Shown: positions 1 to 8,067 of the stretch, piece by piece
Layout: every line of letters starts with the position of its first letter
Position numbering within the stretch: the first letter of the stretch is position 1
Origin: Gammaproteobacteria bacterium
Lineage (GTDB): Bacteria > Pseudomonadota > Gammaproteobacteria > Thiohalomonadales > Thiohalomonadaceae
NCBI GenBank assembly: GCA_023228645.1
Contig: JALOAT010000008.1
Coordinates: forward strand, 1-64,000
Direction: 5' to 3'
DNA: 64,000 nucleotides
Position numbers and translations under genes: made by a program
Notes under the pieces: model-generated
Databases searched by the model: none
What the model saw: only the letters and a program-made list of their open reading frames with translations
Told to the model about the DNA's origin: nothing

Positions 1-156
1 ATCGAAGCCTCCGGGCGCATCAGCACCAAAGACCTGAAGGCCAGCCTGGACGCGAGCGGTGTCGAGACCAAGAACCTGAACCAGATGCTCGCCTACCTGA
101 AGCGCAACGGACGCGTGGTGTCCCCTTCCCGCGGCGTTTACGCGCTGCCGAAGTAA
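1..156 (+). CDS. C-terminal fragment of an unrecognised protein
   Basis: An open frame enters from the left edge and ends at a TAA at 154-156, giving 51 residues. The end reads as a short helical segment (KDLKASLDAS), a second helix (LNQMLAYLKRNG) and a basic stretch closing in RGVYALPK. This pattern resembles a small winged-helix or DNA-binding C-terminal domain, where the last strands would form the wing. The start and most of the protein lie outside the window, so no family is assigned. Confidence 0.6.
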   Translation: MEASGRISTKDLKASLDASGVETKNLNQMLAYLKRNGRVVSPSRGVYALPK

Positions 157-230
157 CCAGGGACGAAAGCGCGGCCCGGCACCTGTTGCCGGGCCCGTCA
201 TTCCCAGGCGATTCCGGCTATGTTCCCTGC

Positions 231-890
231 ATGGAACAGCGCTCCGCCGCCGCCTGGATCCCTGACACCTTCGATCTCCCGTCCCTTGCCCACGCCGCGG
301 CGGCCTGCCGGGGCTGCGAACTCTACCGGGGCGCCACCCAGACAGTTTTCGGCGAGGGCGATGCCCACGCGCGTGTGGTACTCATCGGCGAACAACCCGG
401 CGACAAGGAAGATCGTGCCGGCCGGCCCTTCGTCGGTCCTGCCGGGGGCGTGCTCGACCGTGCCCTCGCCGATGCGGGCATCGCGCGCGGCGACGCTTAT
501 GTGACCAACGCGGTAAAGCACTTCAAATGGGCGCTGCGCGGCAAACGTCGTATCCACAAGAAGCCGAACGAACGGGAGATCATGGCGTGCAATCCCTGGT
601 TGCTGGCCGAATTGACCGCCCTGAACCCCGCCGCCGTAGTGTGCATGGGAACGACCGCGACGCACGCAGCCTTCGGCCATGCGGTGCGTGTGCACGCCTT
701 GCGCGGCCGCTTCCACGTCACGCGCCTGTCGCCGCACACGTTGGTAACCGTGCATCCCTCCGCCATCCTGCGCCTGCGCGCCAGACCGGAATGGCGTGAC
801 GACTACGCGCGCGAATACACCAACTTCGTCGCCGACCTGAGGCGCGCACGGGCACTGTTGGATGTTAACGGCAGCGATGCCGGCGAATGA
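231..890 (+). CDS. udgX: UdgX-type uracil-DNA glycosylase (4Fe-4S, covalent uracil-DNA binding)
   Basis: Uracil-DNA glycosylase superfamily protein of 219 residues. The water-activating motif is GEQPGD at 53-58, where family 4 enzymes have GEPG. The UdgX-specific R-loop KRRIH lies at 105-109 and the second active-site motif HPSAIL at 175-180. C26, C29, C120 and C138 are placed as the 4Fe-4S ligands. In characterised UdgX the loop histidine becomes covalently joined to the abasic sugar after uracil release, so the enzyme stays locked on DNA. That history is known for the family; activity here is inferred. The ATG at 231 is preferred to an in-frame ATG at 186, because homology starts just after it and the extra 15 residues look non-coding. 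The gene stands alone between unrelated neighbours. Confidence 0.88.
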   Translation: MEQRSAAAWIPDTFDLPSLAHAAAACRGCELYRGATQTVFGEGDAHARVVLIGEQPGDKEDRAGRPFVGPAGGVLDRALADAGIARGDAYVTNAVKHFKWALRGKRRIHKKPNEREIMACNPWLLAELTALNPAAVVCMGTTATHAAFGHAVRVHALRGRFHVTRLSPHTLVTVHPSAILRLRARPEWRDDYAREYTNFVADLRRARALLDVNGSDAGE

Positions 891-983
891 TGCTGCGAGG
901 GTGCGTGGTTTGCTGTTTTTCCCCATGCAATACCTTCGCGTTCGGCATACCATCCGCAGATTATTCATTCGGACCCAAAACCC

Positions 984-1382
984 ATGCCCAATCTCGAAAA
1001 CACCGCTTGGGAAGCCGTCTATCCAGATGGCTGGAGCGCAGAACATACCGACGACAGCGTGGTGCTGTACGACAGCGAAGCCGAGGTCGGCACCGTACAG
1101 GTAAGCTGTATCTGCGCGGACGAGCCGGTCACGCGCGAAGACCTGCTCGATCTCGCCGCCGAACTGGTTGATGAGGGCAAGCGCCACACCGACGTGGAGA
1201 TCGGCGGAAAGCAGGGAATCATGTTTCGTTACTACGACGGCGATCAGTCCTGGAAGGAATGGTTCCTGGCCGCCGGCGAGTGCGCGTTTTACGTCACCTA
1301 CGACTGCCCGCGCGAGGGTGAGGGTGTGGAGGACGAAGAAGTGGCGCAGATCCTGGAGAGTCTCGCCGTCACCGGTCAGTAG
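984..1382 (+). CDS. small acidic hypothetical protein
   Basis: A 132-residue soluble protein with no signal peptide or membrane segment. It is strongly acidic. It begins MPNLENTAWEAVYPDGW and has alternating strand-like stretches (VVLYDSEAEVGTVQVSCI, GIMFRYYDGDQSW) followed by a short C-terminal helix. This resembles small DUF domains that fold as a beta sheet with flanking helices, but I do not recognise a named family. The frame is well bounded and codon use matches the neighbouring genes. It stands alone and converges on ptsP, with a REP-like hairpin between the two stops. No function is proposed. Confidence 0.7.
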   Translation: MPNLENTAWEAVYPDGWSAEHTDDSVVLYDSEAEVGTVQVSCICADEPVTREDLLDLAAELVDEGKRHTDVEIGGKQGIMFRYYDGDQSWKEWFLAAGECAFYVTYDCPREGEGVEDEEVAQILESLAVTGQ

Positions 1383-1411
1383 CGCAGGCTGCTCCGGCGC
1401 GGTCGCAGCTG

Positions 1412-1443
1412 TCACGTAGCCGCTAGGCGGCAACGTGACCTAC
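1412..1443. repeat. REP-like hairpin, family B (convergent gene ends)
   Basis: An imperfect palindrome whose arms read CACGTAGCCGC and GGCGGCAACGTG, followed by ACCTAC. It lies between the converging stops of the small hypothetical gene and ptsP. A close relative is found at 38179-38211, also between converging stops. Position and sequence suggest a repetitive extragenic palindrome that may protect or end transcripts. Confidence 0.6.
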
Positions 1444-1469
1444 TGCATAGGCGGCATTCCCGTACTCGC

Positions 1470-3755
1470 TCAGGCCGCGGCCGCCGGGGCGGCCGGTTTG
1501 CCGGCCCGTATCAGGCCACCGAGGCCGGCGTTTTCCAGGAACTGATTGAGCAGCGCACGCACCTCGCGCGGATCGTCGAAGCGCAGCACCCGGCGCATGA
1601 GGTTCTTCACCTCCGATTGCATCACGGTGCGAATCATCCACTTCACCCGCAGCAGGCTGGACGCGCTCATGCTGAGCGAGTCCACGCCCAGGCCGATCAA
1701 CACCAGCGCCCCCGCCGGATCGCCGGCCATTTCGCCGCACACGCTCACTGGCTTGTGATGCCGGTGGGCGCCCTCCACCACCTGCTTGATGGCGCGGATC
1801 ACCGCCGGGTGCAAGGGCTCGTACAACTCGGCCACCCGCGAGTTGTTGCGGTCCACTGCGAGCAGGTACTGGGTGAGGTCGTTGGTGCCCACGGAGAAGA
1901 AGTCCACCCGCCGCGCCAGCGCACCTACCTGGTAGACGGCGGACGGCACTTCCACCATCACGCCCACCTCGGGCATGTGCACCGCATGGCCTTCCTCGAG
2001 CAGTTCCTGCTTGGCGCGCCGCACCAGCGCCAGCGCCTCGTCCACTTCGGCGACGGCGCTCACCATGGGCAGCAGCAGTTTGAGGTTGTCGAGGCCCACG
2101 CTGGCGCGCAGCATGGCGCGGAGTTGGGCGAGGAAGATCTCCGGATGATCGAGACAGATGCGGATACCACGCCAGCCGAGAAACGGGTTGTCTTCGCTGA
2201 TGGGGAAATACGGCAGCCCCTTGTCGCCGCCCACGTCCAGGGTGCGCATGGTGACCGGCCGCGGGTGGAAGGATTCGAGCACCTGGCGGTACACCGAATA
2301 CTGGTCTTCCTCGCCCGGGAAGCGGTCGCGGATCATGAACGGGAATTCGGTGCGGTACAGGCCCACGCCCTCGGCACCGCTCTTGAGCGACGGCGTGGTG
2401 TCGGACAACAGGCCGGTGTTGGCGTACAGCGGCACGCGCAGTCCGTCCGGCGTGACGGAGACCAGGTTGCGCAGCTCCAGCAGGCCCGCGGACAGCTCGG
2501 CCTCTTCACGCTGCAGGCGCTGATATTCCTTGCGTACCTGAGCCGACGGCGACACATAGACGCGGCCGCTGTGGCCATCGACGATGATCTCGCGACCGTC
2601 GATGCGCGCCACCGGCAAGTCGGTGCAGCCCATCACCGCCGGCAGGCCCAGTGCGCGCGCCAGGATGGCGGTGTGCGAGGTGCGCGAGCCGCGCACCGAC
2701 ACCACGCCGATCAGGCGCTTGGGCGGCACCTCGGTAAGCATGGAGGCGGTGATCTCTTCGCCCACCAGCACCGTCTTCTTCGGATACTCGCGGATGTCGG
2801 GGGCTTCCTCGCGCAGGCGCAGGAGGATGCGCCGGCCGAGATCGCGCACGTCCTGCGCGCGCTCGCGCAGGTAAGGGTCTTCCATCATCTCGAAGGTGCG
2901 CACGTGTTCCTGGATAGTCTCGCGCAGGGCGCCGGGCGCCCAGTTGCCCGCCGCGATGCGGGCGAGGGTCACACCCACCAGGGTGTCGCTCTCGAGCATG
3001 AGCAGGTAGGCGTCGAACAGGGCCTTGTCGCCGGCGGTGAGCACGGAACCGATGCGGCCGATCATCTCGGTGACGTCGTTGCGCACGGCGACCACGGCCT
3101 TGCGGAAGCGATCCTGCTCCGCGGCCGGGTCCTGCGCCGGGCGATCGGGCACACCGTCCAAGTCCTCGTGGGTAGCCATGACCACCGCGGTGCCCACCGT
3201 GACGCCAGGGGCGCCGGGTTGGCCCAGCATGGCACGGCCGTCCATGGGCCGCTGAATCAGGCCGTCGATGCCGCCACTGGCCTCGGCATGGGCGATGGCG
3301 CCGGCGAGCTGGGCACCGATGGTAATGAGGAAGGTGACGTTCTCCTCGTTGAACCGGCTTTCCGCGTGGTGTTGCACCACCAGCACACCAAGCACCTGGC
3401 GGTGATGAATGATGGGCACGCCCAGGAAGGCGTGATAGCGCTCCTCGCCGGTTTCCTGGAAATAGCGGTAACGGGGATGGGTGGGGGCGTCGTCCAGGTT
3501 CACCGGTTCGGCGCGTTCGGCCACCAGACCCACCAGGCCCTCGGTGATGTCGAGCCGCACGGTGCCCACGGATTCGGGATGCAGGCCGTCGGTGGCCATG
3601 AGCACCAGCTGCCCGGACTGCTGGTCGGTGAGATACACCGAGCACACATCCACGCCCAAGGCCTCTTTCACCCGGGCGACGATGATCTCGAGCGCCTGAT
3701 CGAGGCCGCGCGCGGCGCTGACTTCCTGGACGATGCTGCGAAGGGGATTGAGCAC
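1470..3755 (-). CDS. ptsP: PtsP, enzyme I of the nitrogen phosphotransferase system (EI-Ntr)
   Basis: A 761-residue phosphoenolpyruvate-protein phosphotransferase with an N-terminal GAF domain (about 1-150), which separates EI-Ntr from sugar-PTS enzyme I. The phospho-histidine is H361 in the motif RTSHTAILAR. The PEP-binding barrel follows, with LDVGGDKGLPYF at about 506-517 and the catalytic cysteine of CGEMAGDP near 673. It autophosphorylates from PEP and passes phosphate to NPr, feeding nitrogen and stress signalling. In gammaproteobacteria the GAF domain senses glutamine. The length is normal. The start at 3755 gives an N-terminus (MLNPLRSIVQEV) typical of the family. It lies 14 bp after rppH in the same direction, the usual rppH-ptsP arrangement, so the two are probably cotranscribed. 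NPr is not in the window. Confidence 0.96.
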   Translation of the reverse strand: MLNPLRSIVQEVSAARGLDQALEIIVARVKEALGVDVCSVYLTDQQSGQLVLMATDGLHPESVGTVRLDITEGLVGLVAERAEPVNLDDAPTHPRYRYFQETGEERYHAFLGVPIIHHRQVLGVLVVQHHAESRFNEENVTFLITIGAQLAGAIAHAEASGGIDGLIQRPMDGRAMLGQPGAPGVTVGTAVVMATHEDLDGVPDRPAQDPAAEQDRFRKAVVAVRNDVTEMIGRIGSVLTAGDKALFDAYLLMLESDTLVGVTLARIAAGNWAPGALRETIQEHVRTFEMMEDPYLRERAQDVRDLGRRILLRLREEAPDIREYPKKTVLVGEEITASMLTEVPPKRLIGVVSVRGSRTSHTAILARALGLPAVMGCTDLPVARIDGREIIVDGHSGRVYVSPSAQVRKEYQRLQREEAELSAGLLELRNLVSVTPDGLRVPLYANTGLLSDTTPSLKSGAEGVGLYRTEFPFMIRDRFPGEEDQYSVYRQVLESFHPRPVTMRTLDVGGDKGLPYFPISEDNPFLGWRGIRICLDHPEIFLAQLRAMLRASVGLDNLKLLLPMVSAVAEVDEALALVRRAKQELLEEGHAVHMPEVGVMVEVPSAVYQVGALARRVDFFSVGTNDLTQYLLAVDRNNSRVAELYEPLHPAVIRAIKQVVEGAHRHHKPVSVCGEMAGDPAGALVLIGLGVDSLSMSASSLLRVKWMIRTVMQSEVKNLMRRVLRFDDPREVRALLNQFLENAGLGGLIRAGKPAAPAAAA

Positions 3756-3769
3756 AGGGGGGTCCGCGG

Positions 3770-4288
3770 CTACTTCAGGGCGGCGTCGCGGCGCTCGGCG
3801 GCGCCGTCGCGCGGACAGGCAAAGAGCAGCGGTTCCAGCTCGCGCAGGGCGCGTTCATAGACCTTGCGCTTGAAGAACACAATTTCATCGAGGGGTTGCC
3901 AATAGCTGACCCAGCGCCACGCATCGAACTCGGGCGTCGCGGTGGTGTCCAGACGCACACTGCCCTCTTCGCCGACCAGACGCAACAGGAACCAGCGCTG
4001 TTTCTGGCCGATGCAGACCGGCTTGCGATCGTAGCGCACCAGGCGCCGCGGCAGCCGGTAGCGGAGCCAGCCGCGCGTGCAGCCGATGACCTCCACGTCG
4101 CTGCGTATCAGGCCGATCTCCTCGTTCAGCTCACGGTAGACCGCCTGTTCCGGTGTCTCGTGGCGGAGGATGCCCCCCTGGGGGAACTGCCAGGCATTCT
4201 GACCGACGCGCCGGGCCCACAGCACCTCGCCCGACCGGTTGGTCAGGATGATGCCGACATTCGCCCGATACCCGTCTGGATCAATCAC
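3770..4288 (-). CDS. rppH: RppH, RNA 5'-pyrophosphohydrolase
   Basis: A Nudix hydrolase of 172 residues that removes pyrophosphate from the 5' end of mRNAs to start RNase E decay. The Nudix box runs from about 38 to 60 (GGILRHETPEQAVYRELNEE), with the RELNEE metal-binding core. The protein starts MIDPDGYRANVGII, like other RppH proteins. I chose the GTG at 4288, not the upstream ATG at 4372: homology begins exactly there and a G-run suited to ribosome binding sits a few bases upstream. It precedes ptsP by 14 bp on the same strand. Confidence 0.95.
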   Translation of the reverse strand: MIDPDGYRANVGIILTNRSGEVLWARRVGQNAWQFPQGGILRHETPEQAVYRELNEEIGLIRSDVEVIGCTRGWLRYRLPRRLVRYDRKPVCIGQKQRWFLLRLVGEEGSVRLDTTATPEFDAWRWVSYWQPLDEIVFFKRKVYERALRELEPLLFACPRDGAAERRDAALK

Positions 4289-4456
4289 TTGCGCCCCCCG
4301 ATCTCGGCCCGATTGTTCCACAAAAAGCGCTTCGTGGGCAAACGGGCAACACCGCAATTTTGCTACTGGCAATCAACTGTTCGATGGCGCGCACGGGCGT
4401 TCGGTTCCTTTCCCCGGTATCCTATAGGCCTTGTTTGACTGTGACGGATCCCTTTC

Positions 4457-5140
4457 TTGAAACTGGCCATTTTCGATCTCGACAACACCCTGCTCGGCGG
4501 CGACAGCGACTACCTGTGGGGCCGCTTCCTGGTGGAACAGGGCCTCGTGGACGGCGACTGGCATGCCCGCGAGAACGAGCGCTTCTATCAAGAATACAAG
4601 GCGGGCACGCTGGACATTTTCGAATACCAGCGCTTTGCACTCGGCCCGGTGGCCGGCCGGACCCCCGAAGAGATCGGCCAGTGGCACCAACGGTTCATGG
4701 CGGAAAAGATCGCGCCCATCATGTTGCCGGCCGCGCAGGAACTGCTGGCCCGCCATCGCCGGGCCGGGGATTACCTGCTCATCATCACGGCCACCAGCCG
4801 ACTGGTGACCAGCCCCATCGCCGAGGCCTTCGGCGTGGACCACATGCTGGCCACCGAGCCCGAACTGGTGGCGGGCCGCTACACCGGCAACATGACCGGG
4901 GTGCCCTGTTTCCAGGGCGGCAAGGTGAAACGTCTGGAGGACTGGCTGGCCAGCTCCGGTTTCAACCTGGCCGGTGCCTCCTTCTACAGCGACTCCCACA
5001 ATGACCTGCCGCTGCTGGAATGCGTCGACCACCCGGTGGCGGTGGACCCGGACGACACCCTGCTCGACCACGCCCGCGCCCGCGGCTGGCCGGTGATCAG
5101 CCTGCGCGGACAGGACTTCGGCGCGGTCGGGAATGGTTGA
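4457..5140 (+). CDS. HAD-superfamily phosphatase, subfamily IB (PSPase-like)
   Basis: A 227-residue HAD hydrolase. Motif I is FDLDNTLLGGDSD near the N-terminus, with both catalytic aspartates. Motif II is the TATSR stretch, a conserved lysine lies in GGKVKRL, and motif IV is SDSHNDLPLLE. The alpha-helical cap between motifs I and II fits the IB group, which contains phosphoserine phosphatase-like enzymes. The substrate cannot be read from the sequence; small phosphorylated metabolites are typical. The start is a TTG at 4457 directly before KLAIFDLDN, and no better upstream codon is in frame. It is divergent from rppH, with about 170 bp between the starts. Confidence 0.88.
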   Translation: MKLAIFDLDNTLLGGDSDYLWGRFLVEQGLVDGDWHARENERFYQEYKAGTLDIFEYQRFALGPVAGRTPEEIGQWHQRFMAEKIAPIMLPAAQELLARHRRAGDYLLIITATSRLVTSPIAEAFGVDHMLATEPELVAGRYTGNMTGVPCFQGGKVKRLEDWLASSGFNLAGASFYSDSHNDLPLLECVDHPVAVDPDDTLLDHARARGWPVISLRGQDFGAVGNG

Positions 5141-5158
5141 TTTCGCTCCAGCGCCAAA

Positions 5159-5193
5159 ACGCGGAGGGCGCGGAGGCGCGGAGGACGCGGAGG
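5159..5193. repeat. short GCGGAGG tandem repeat
   Basis: Several imperfect copies of GCGGAGG, spaced by 1-3 bases, fill the gap between the HAD phosphatase and the btuC-like gene. Nothing else, including a clear riboswitch, is visible in the remaining 120 bp upstream of btuC. Similar motifs appear at the ends of the composite intergenic element at 15.6 kb. Confidence 0.5.
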
Positions 5194-5260
5194 GTTTGAA
5201 GGTGGGTGGCGGCTTCTCTGTCGGTGCCATGTCTTCGCGACTGCGGAGCGGGATGTTCAA

Positions 5261-6235
5261 ATGAGTCCGCGGCTGCCCAGCGGCGCTCTGCTGCTCGTGT
5301 TGGCGTCGCTGGCGCTGGCGAGTCTGCTCGCGGCGCTGGCGTCAGGCAGCATCAGCCTCTCCCCCGCCGAATTGCTCGCGGCCCTCACCGGTGAGCCGGG
5401 CCTCGGTCGCGAGGTGGTGCTCGAACTGCGCCTGCCGCGCGCCTTCGGGGCCTTCGCCGTGGGCGGTCTGCTGGCGCTGTCCGGGGCGCTCATGCAGGTG
5501 CTGCTCGGCAATCCCCTGGCCGATCCCTACGTGCTCGGCGTGTCGGGCGGCGCCGCGGTGGGCGCCCTGCTGGCCCTGCTGCTGGGCCTGGCCGGGCTGC
5601 CCGTCACCGCCGGGGCCTTCCTCGGCGCCCTCGCGGCGACCCTGCTGGTGTTCGGCCTCGCCGGCCGGGGCGAGCGCTCACCGACCCGGTTGCTGCTCAC
5701 CGGCGTAGTCATGGCCGCCGGCTGGGGCGCCGTCATCAACCTGCTGCTCGCCCTGGCACCGGACGCGCCGCTGCGCGGCATGCTGTTCTGGCTGATGGGG
5801 GATCTGTCCCTGGTGGGCGCGCCCGGCGCCGGGCTGCTGGTGCTGGGTCTCGGCCTGTTGCTCACCCTGCCGGTGGCCGGCGATCTGAATCTGCTGGCGC
5901 GCGGCGAGTTGCAGGCCGGCGCCCTGGGCGTGAGTGTGAACGGACTGCGCCTGCACCTGTACCTGGTCGCCTCCCTGCTCACCGCCGCGGCCGTGACCCT
6001 GGGCGGCAGCATCGGCTTCATCGGCCTGCTGGTCCCGCATCTGCTGCGCCTGGTCGCGGGCAGCGATCACCGTCTGCTGTTGCCCGCCAGCGTGCTGGCG
6101 GGCGGCGCGCTGCTCACCGCCGCGGACACCCTCGCGCGCACCGCCCTGGCCCCGCAGCAACTCCCGGTGGGCGTGCTCACGGCGCTGCTCGGGGTGCCGG
6201 TGTTCCTCCACCTCCTGGCGCGGGGCACGCGATGA
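5261..6235 (+). CDS. btuC: FecCD/BtuC-family ABC transporter permease
   Basis: A 324-residue inner-membrane permease with many hydrophobic segments and the FecCD signature (FAVGGLLALSGALMQVLLGNPLADPYVLGVSGGAAVGALLAL in short overlapping parts from about 66). The C-terminal GFIGLLVPHLLR motif near 258 is the coupling region that contacts the ATPase. Family members import vitamin B12 or ferric siderophores. B12 is favoured here because a cobalamin riboswitch unit lies 8 kb away and the family is closest to BtuC, but iron chelates cannot be excluded. The start codon overlaps no other gene, and the stop overlaps the ATPase start by 4 bp. No periplasmic binding protein is encoded nearby. Confidence 0.85.
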   Translation: MSPRLPSGALLLVLASLALASLLAALASGSISLSPAELLAALTGEPGLGREVVLELRLPRAFGAFAVGGLLALSGALMQVLLGNPLADPYVLGVSGGAAVGALLALLLGLAGLPVTAGAFLGALAATLLVFGLAGRGERSPTRLLLTGVVMAAGWGAVINLLLALAPDAPLRGMLFWLMGDLSLVGAPGAGLLVLGLGLLLTLPVAGDLNLLARGELQAGALGVSVNGLRLHLYLVASLLTAAAVTLGGSIGFIGLLVPHLLRLVAGSDHRLLLPASVLAGGALLTAADTLARTALAPQQLPVGVLTALLGVPVFLHLLARGTR

Positions 6236-6999
6236 CCCCGTGCCTGCAGGCCAACGGGCTTGACGTCGCCATGGCCGGGCGCCGCCTGATCACCGGGCTG
6301 GAACTCGATTTTGCCCCGGGGCAATGCTGGGCGCTGCTCGGCCAGAACGGCACGGGCAAGACCACCTTGCTGCACACCCTGGCGGGCCTGCGCGCGGCGG
6401 CGGCCGGCAAGGTGCAGTATGCCGGCCGGCCACTGGGCGCGTGGCGCCGACGCCTGCTCGCCCGGCATGTGGGCCTGCTGCCTCAGGACACCGCGGATCC
6501 GTTTCCCGCCACGGTCCTGGAGACGGCCCTGCTGGGGCGTCACCCGCACCGTTCCGCCTGGTCCCCGGACAGCGCTGCGGACCTGGCGTTGGCGCGCGCC
6601 GCCCTGGCCACCGTGGACCTGGCGGGGCTCGAATCGCGCAGCGTGGCCCGCCTGTCCGGCGGCGAACGCCGGCGTCTGGCCATCGCCACCCTGCTCACCC
6701 AGGACCCGGCGGTGCTGTTGCTGGACGAGCCTTTCAACCATCTCGACCTGCGCCACACCGTGGGCGTGCTCACCCAGCTGCGCGCCCTCGCGGTGCAAGG
6801 CCGCTGCGTACTCATGTCGCTGCACGATCCGAACCTCGCCGTACGCGGCTGCGACCACACGCTGCTGCTCTACGGCGACGGGCACTGGGCCGCGGGCGGC
6901 GTCACAGAGATGCTGACGGAAGAGAACCTGGGCCGTCTGTACGGCTACCCGGTGAAGGCCGTGGCGGGACCGCACGGCCCGGTGTTCGTCGCGGCCTGA
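6232..6999 (+). CDS. btuD: BtuD/FecE-type ABC transporter ATP-binding protein
   Basis: A 255-residue ATPase that powers the preceding permease. Walker A is GQNGTGKTTLLHTLAG at about 38, the signature is LSGGERRRLAIA near 141, and Walker B with the catalytic glutamate is VLLLDEPFNHLDL. A switch histidine follows in SLHDPNLA. Length and spacing are normal for vitamin B12 or siderophore uptake ATPases. The ATG overlaps the permease stop by 4 bp, so the two are translationally coupled. The exact substrate is inferred only. Confidence 0.87.
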   Translation: MTPCLQANGLDVAMAGRRLITGLELDFAPGQCWALLGQNGTGKTTLLHTLAGLRAAAAGKVQYAGRPLGAWRRRLLARHVGLLPQDTADPFPATVLETALLGRHPHRSAWSPDSAADLALARAALATVDLAGLESRSVARLSGGERRRLAIATLLTQDPAVLLLDEPFNHLDLRHTVGVLTQLRALAVQGRCVLMSLHDPNLAVRGCDHTLLLYGDGHWAAGGVTEMLTEENLGRLYGYPVKAVAGPHGPVFVAA

Positions 7000-7168
7000 C
7001 CCCGAAACGACAGCAGCGCATCGGCAGCTTCGAAGACAATCTCCTCTCGAAGGCCCGTGTCGCGGCGGTGATGAACGCCCTGATGGGCAAGCCCGGAAGC
7101 GTCGTGTGGAGATGGTGGAACAGTCACCGGATCGGCGTAGCGCCGGAATTTTCTGGCGCTGCCCGAGC

Positions 7169-7930
7169 TCAGCCGTTGAGCGGCGACTCGCCCTCGACCC
7201 AGCGCACCAGGTCTTCCCATAGCAACAGCTCGCGCCGCGGCGGCTTGGGGAGTTCGCTGATGGAAAGCCCCGCTTCCGCGGCCATCACATAGCCTTCCGA
7301 GTCGCGCAGCTTGGTGACGAAGGGGATGGACAGGGTGGCAAGGAAGCGCTGCAAGGATTGGAAACCGACGGAGCGCTCATGCACGCGGTTGGCCACCACG
7401 CCCATGCGCACGGCGCGGGCGCGCGCCTTGCCGGTGATGAGCAGTTCCTGGATGAAGCGCGCGGCCGCATGGATATCGATGACCGAGGGCATCACGGGGA
7501 TGATGATGATGTCCACTTCGCGCACCAGTTCGAGCAGGTCCTGGCCGTGGATGCCCGCCGGCACATCGAGCACCACGCGCTCGGTGCCGATGGGCAGGCG
7601 CAGGGCGAAGGTGCGCGTCACACCCATGTTGGCGCGCCGATGGGCCGCCACGCCGTGGATGGGCGGCACACCCTGGCGCAGGCTCAGCCACTGTAGGCTG
7701 GAGCCCTGCGGGTCGTAATCGAGCAGCACGGTCGCTCGGCCGCGCGCCGCCAGCGACCCGGCCAGATTGGTGGCGATGGTGGTCTTACCGCAACCGCCTT
7801 TGCCGTTTGCCACAAGAATGCGCCTTGGCCGCGTCGGCACGCCGACGTCTTGGGCGCGGGGCGCCACCGGGGCGTCGGGCTCGGCCTTGTCGGTCCGGCG
7901 GGGAAAGATGTTCAGGGGCTCATCAAACAT
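7169..7930 (-). CDS. ParA/MinD-family ATPase (orphan)
   Basis: A 253-residue P-loop ATPase with the deviant Walker A motif NGKGGCGKTTIATNLAG at about 42-58, followed by LLDYDPQGSSLQW, the ParA switch region. A 36-residue low-complexity N-terminal extension precedes the fold. Such proteins place plasmids, chromosomes or large protein assemblies on the nucleoid. No parB, parS-like cluster, chemotaxis or cellulose gene is adjacent, so the cargo is unknown. A 17-bp palindrome 55 bp upstream could be its operator. The 169 bp downstream (7000-7168) contain nothing I can identify. Confidence 0.85.
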   Translation of the reverse strand: MFDEPLNIFPRRTDKAEPDAPVAPRAQDVGVPTRPRRILVANGKGGCGKTTIATNLAGSLAARGRATVLLDYDPQGSSLQWLSLRQGVPPIHGVAAHRRANMGVTRTFALRLPIGTERVVLDVPAGIHGQDLLELVREVDIIIIPVMPSVIDIHAAARFIQELLITGKARARAVRMGVVANRVHERSVGFQSLQRFLATLSIPFVTKLRDSEGYVMAAEAGLSISELPKPPRRELLLWEDLVRWVEGESPLNG

Positions 7931-7984
7931 GCGTTAAACCGGCCATGGTCACTGCGACGGGCCCTGCGATGACCTGGGTACGTC

Positions 7985-8001
7985 ATCGGTACGTTACCGA
8001 T
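7985..8001. promoter_or_regulatory. perfect palindrome upstream of the ParA-like gene
   Basis: ATCGGTA, a 3-base centre CGT, then TACCGAT: two perfect 7-bp half-sites. It lies between the ParA-like start (7930) and the tamB stop (8068). Symmetry and position suggest a dimeric repressor site. No matching regulator is evident. Confidence 0.45.
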
Positions 8002-8067
8002 TTTCGCCATAAAGTGCACACAAAGGATTGAACCGGCATCACAAATCTGGTGAAGCGCGTCAATCCA

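Noticed and set aside
1617..3860. 747-codon open frame opposite ptsP
   Set aside because: It is a shadow of ptsP, with histidine-rich low-complexity sequence and no recognisable domain.
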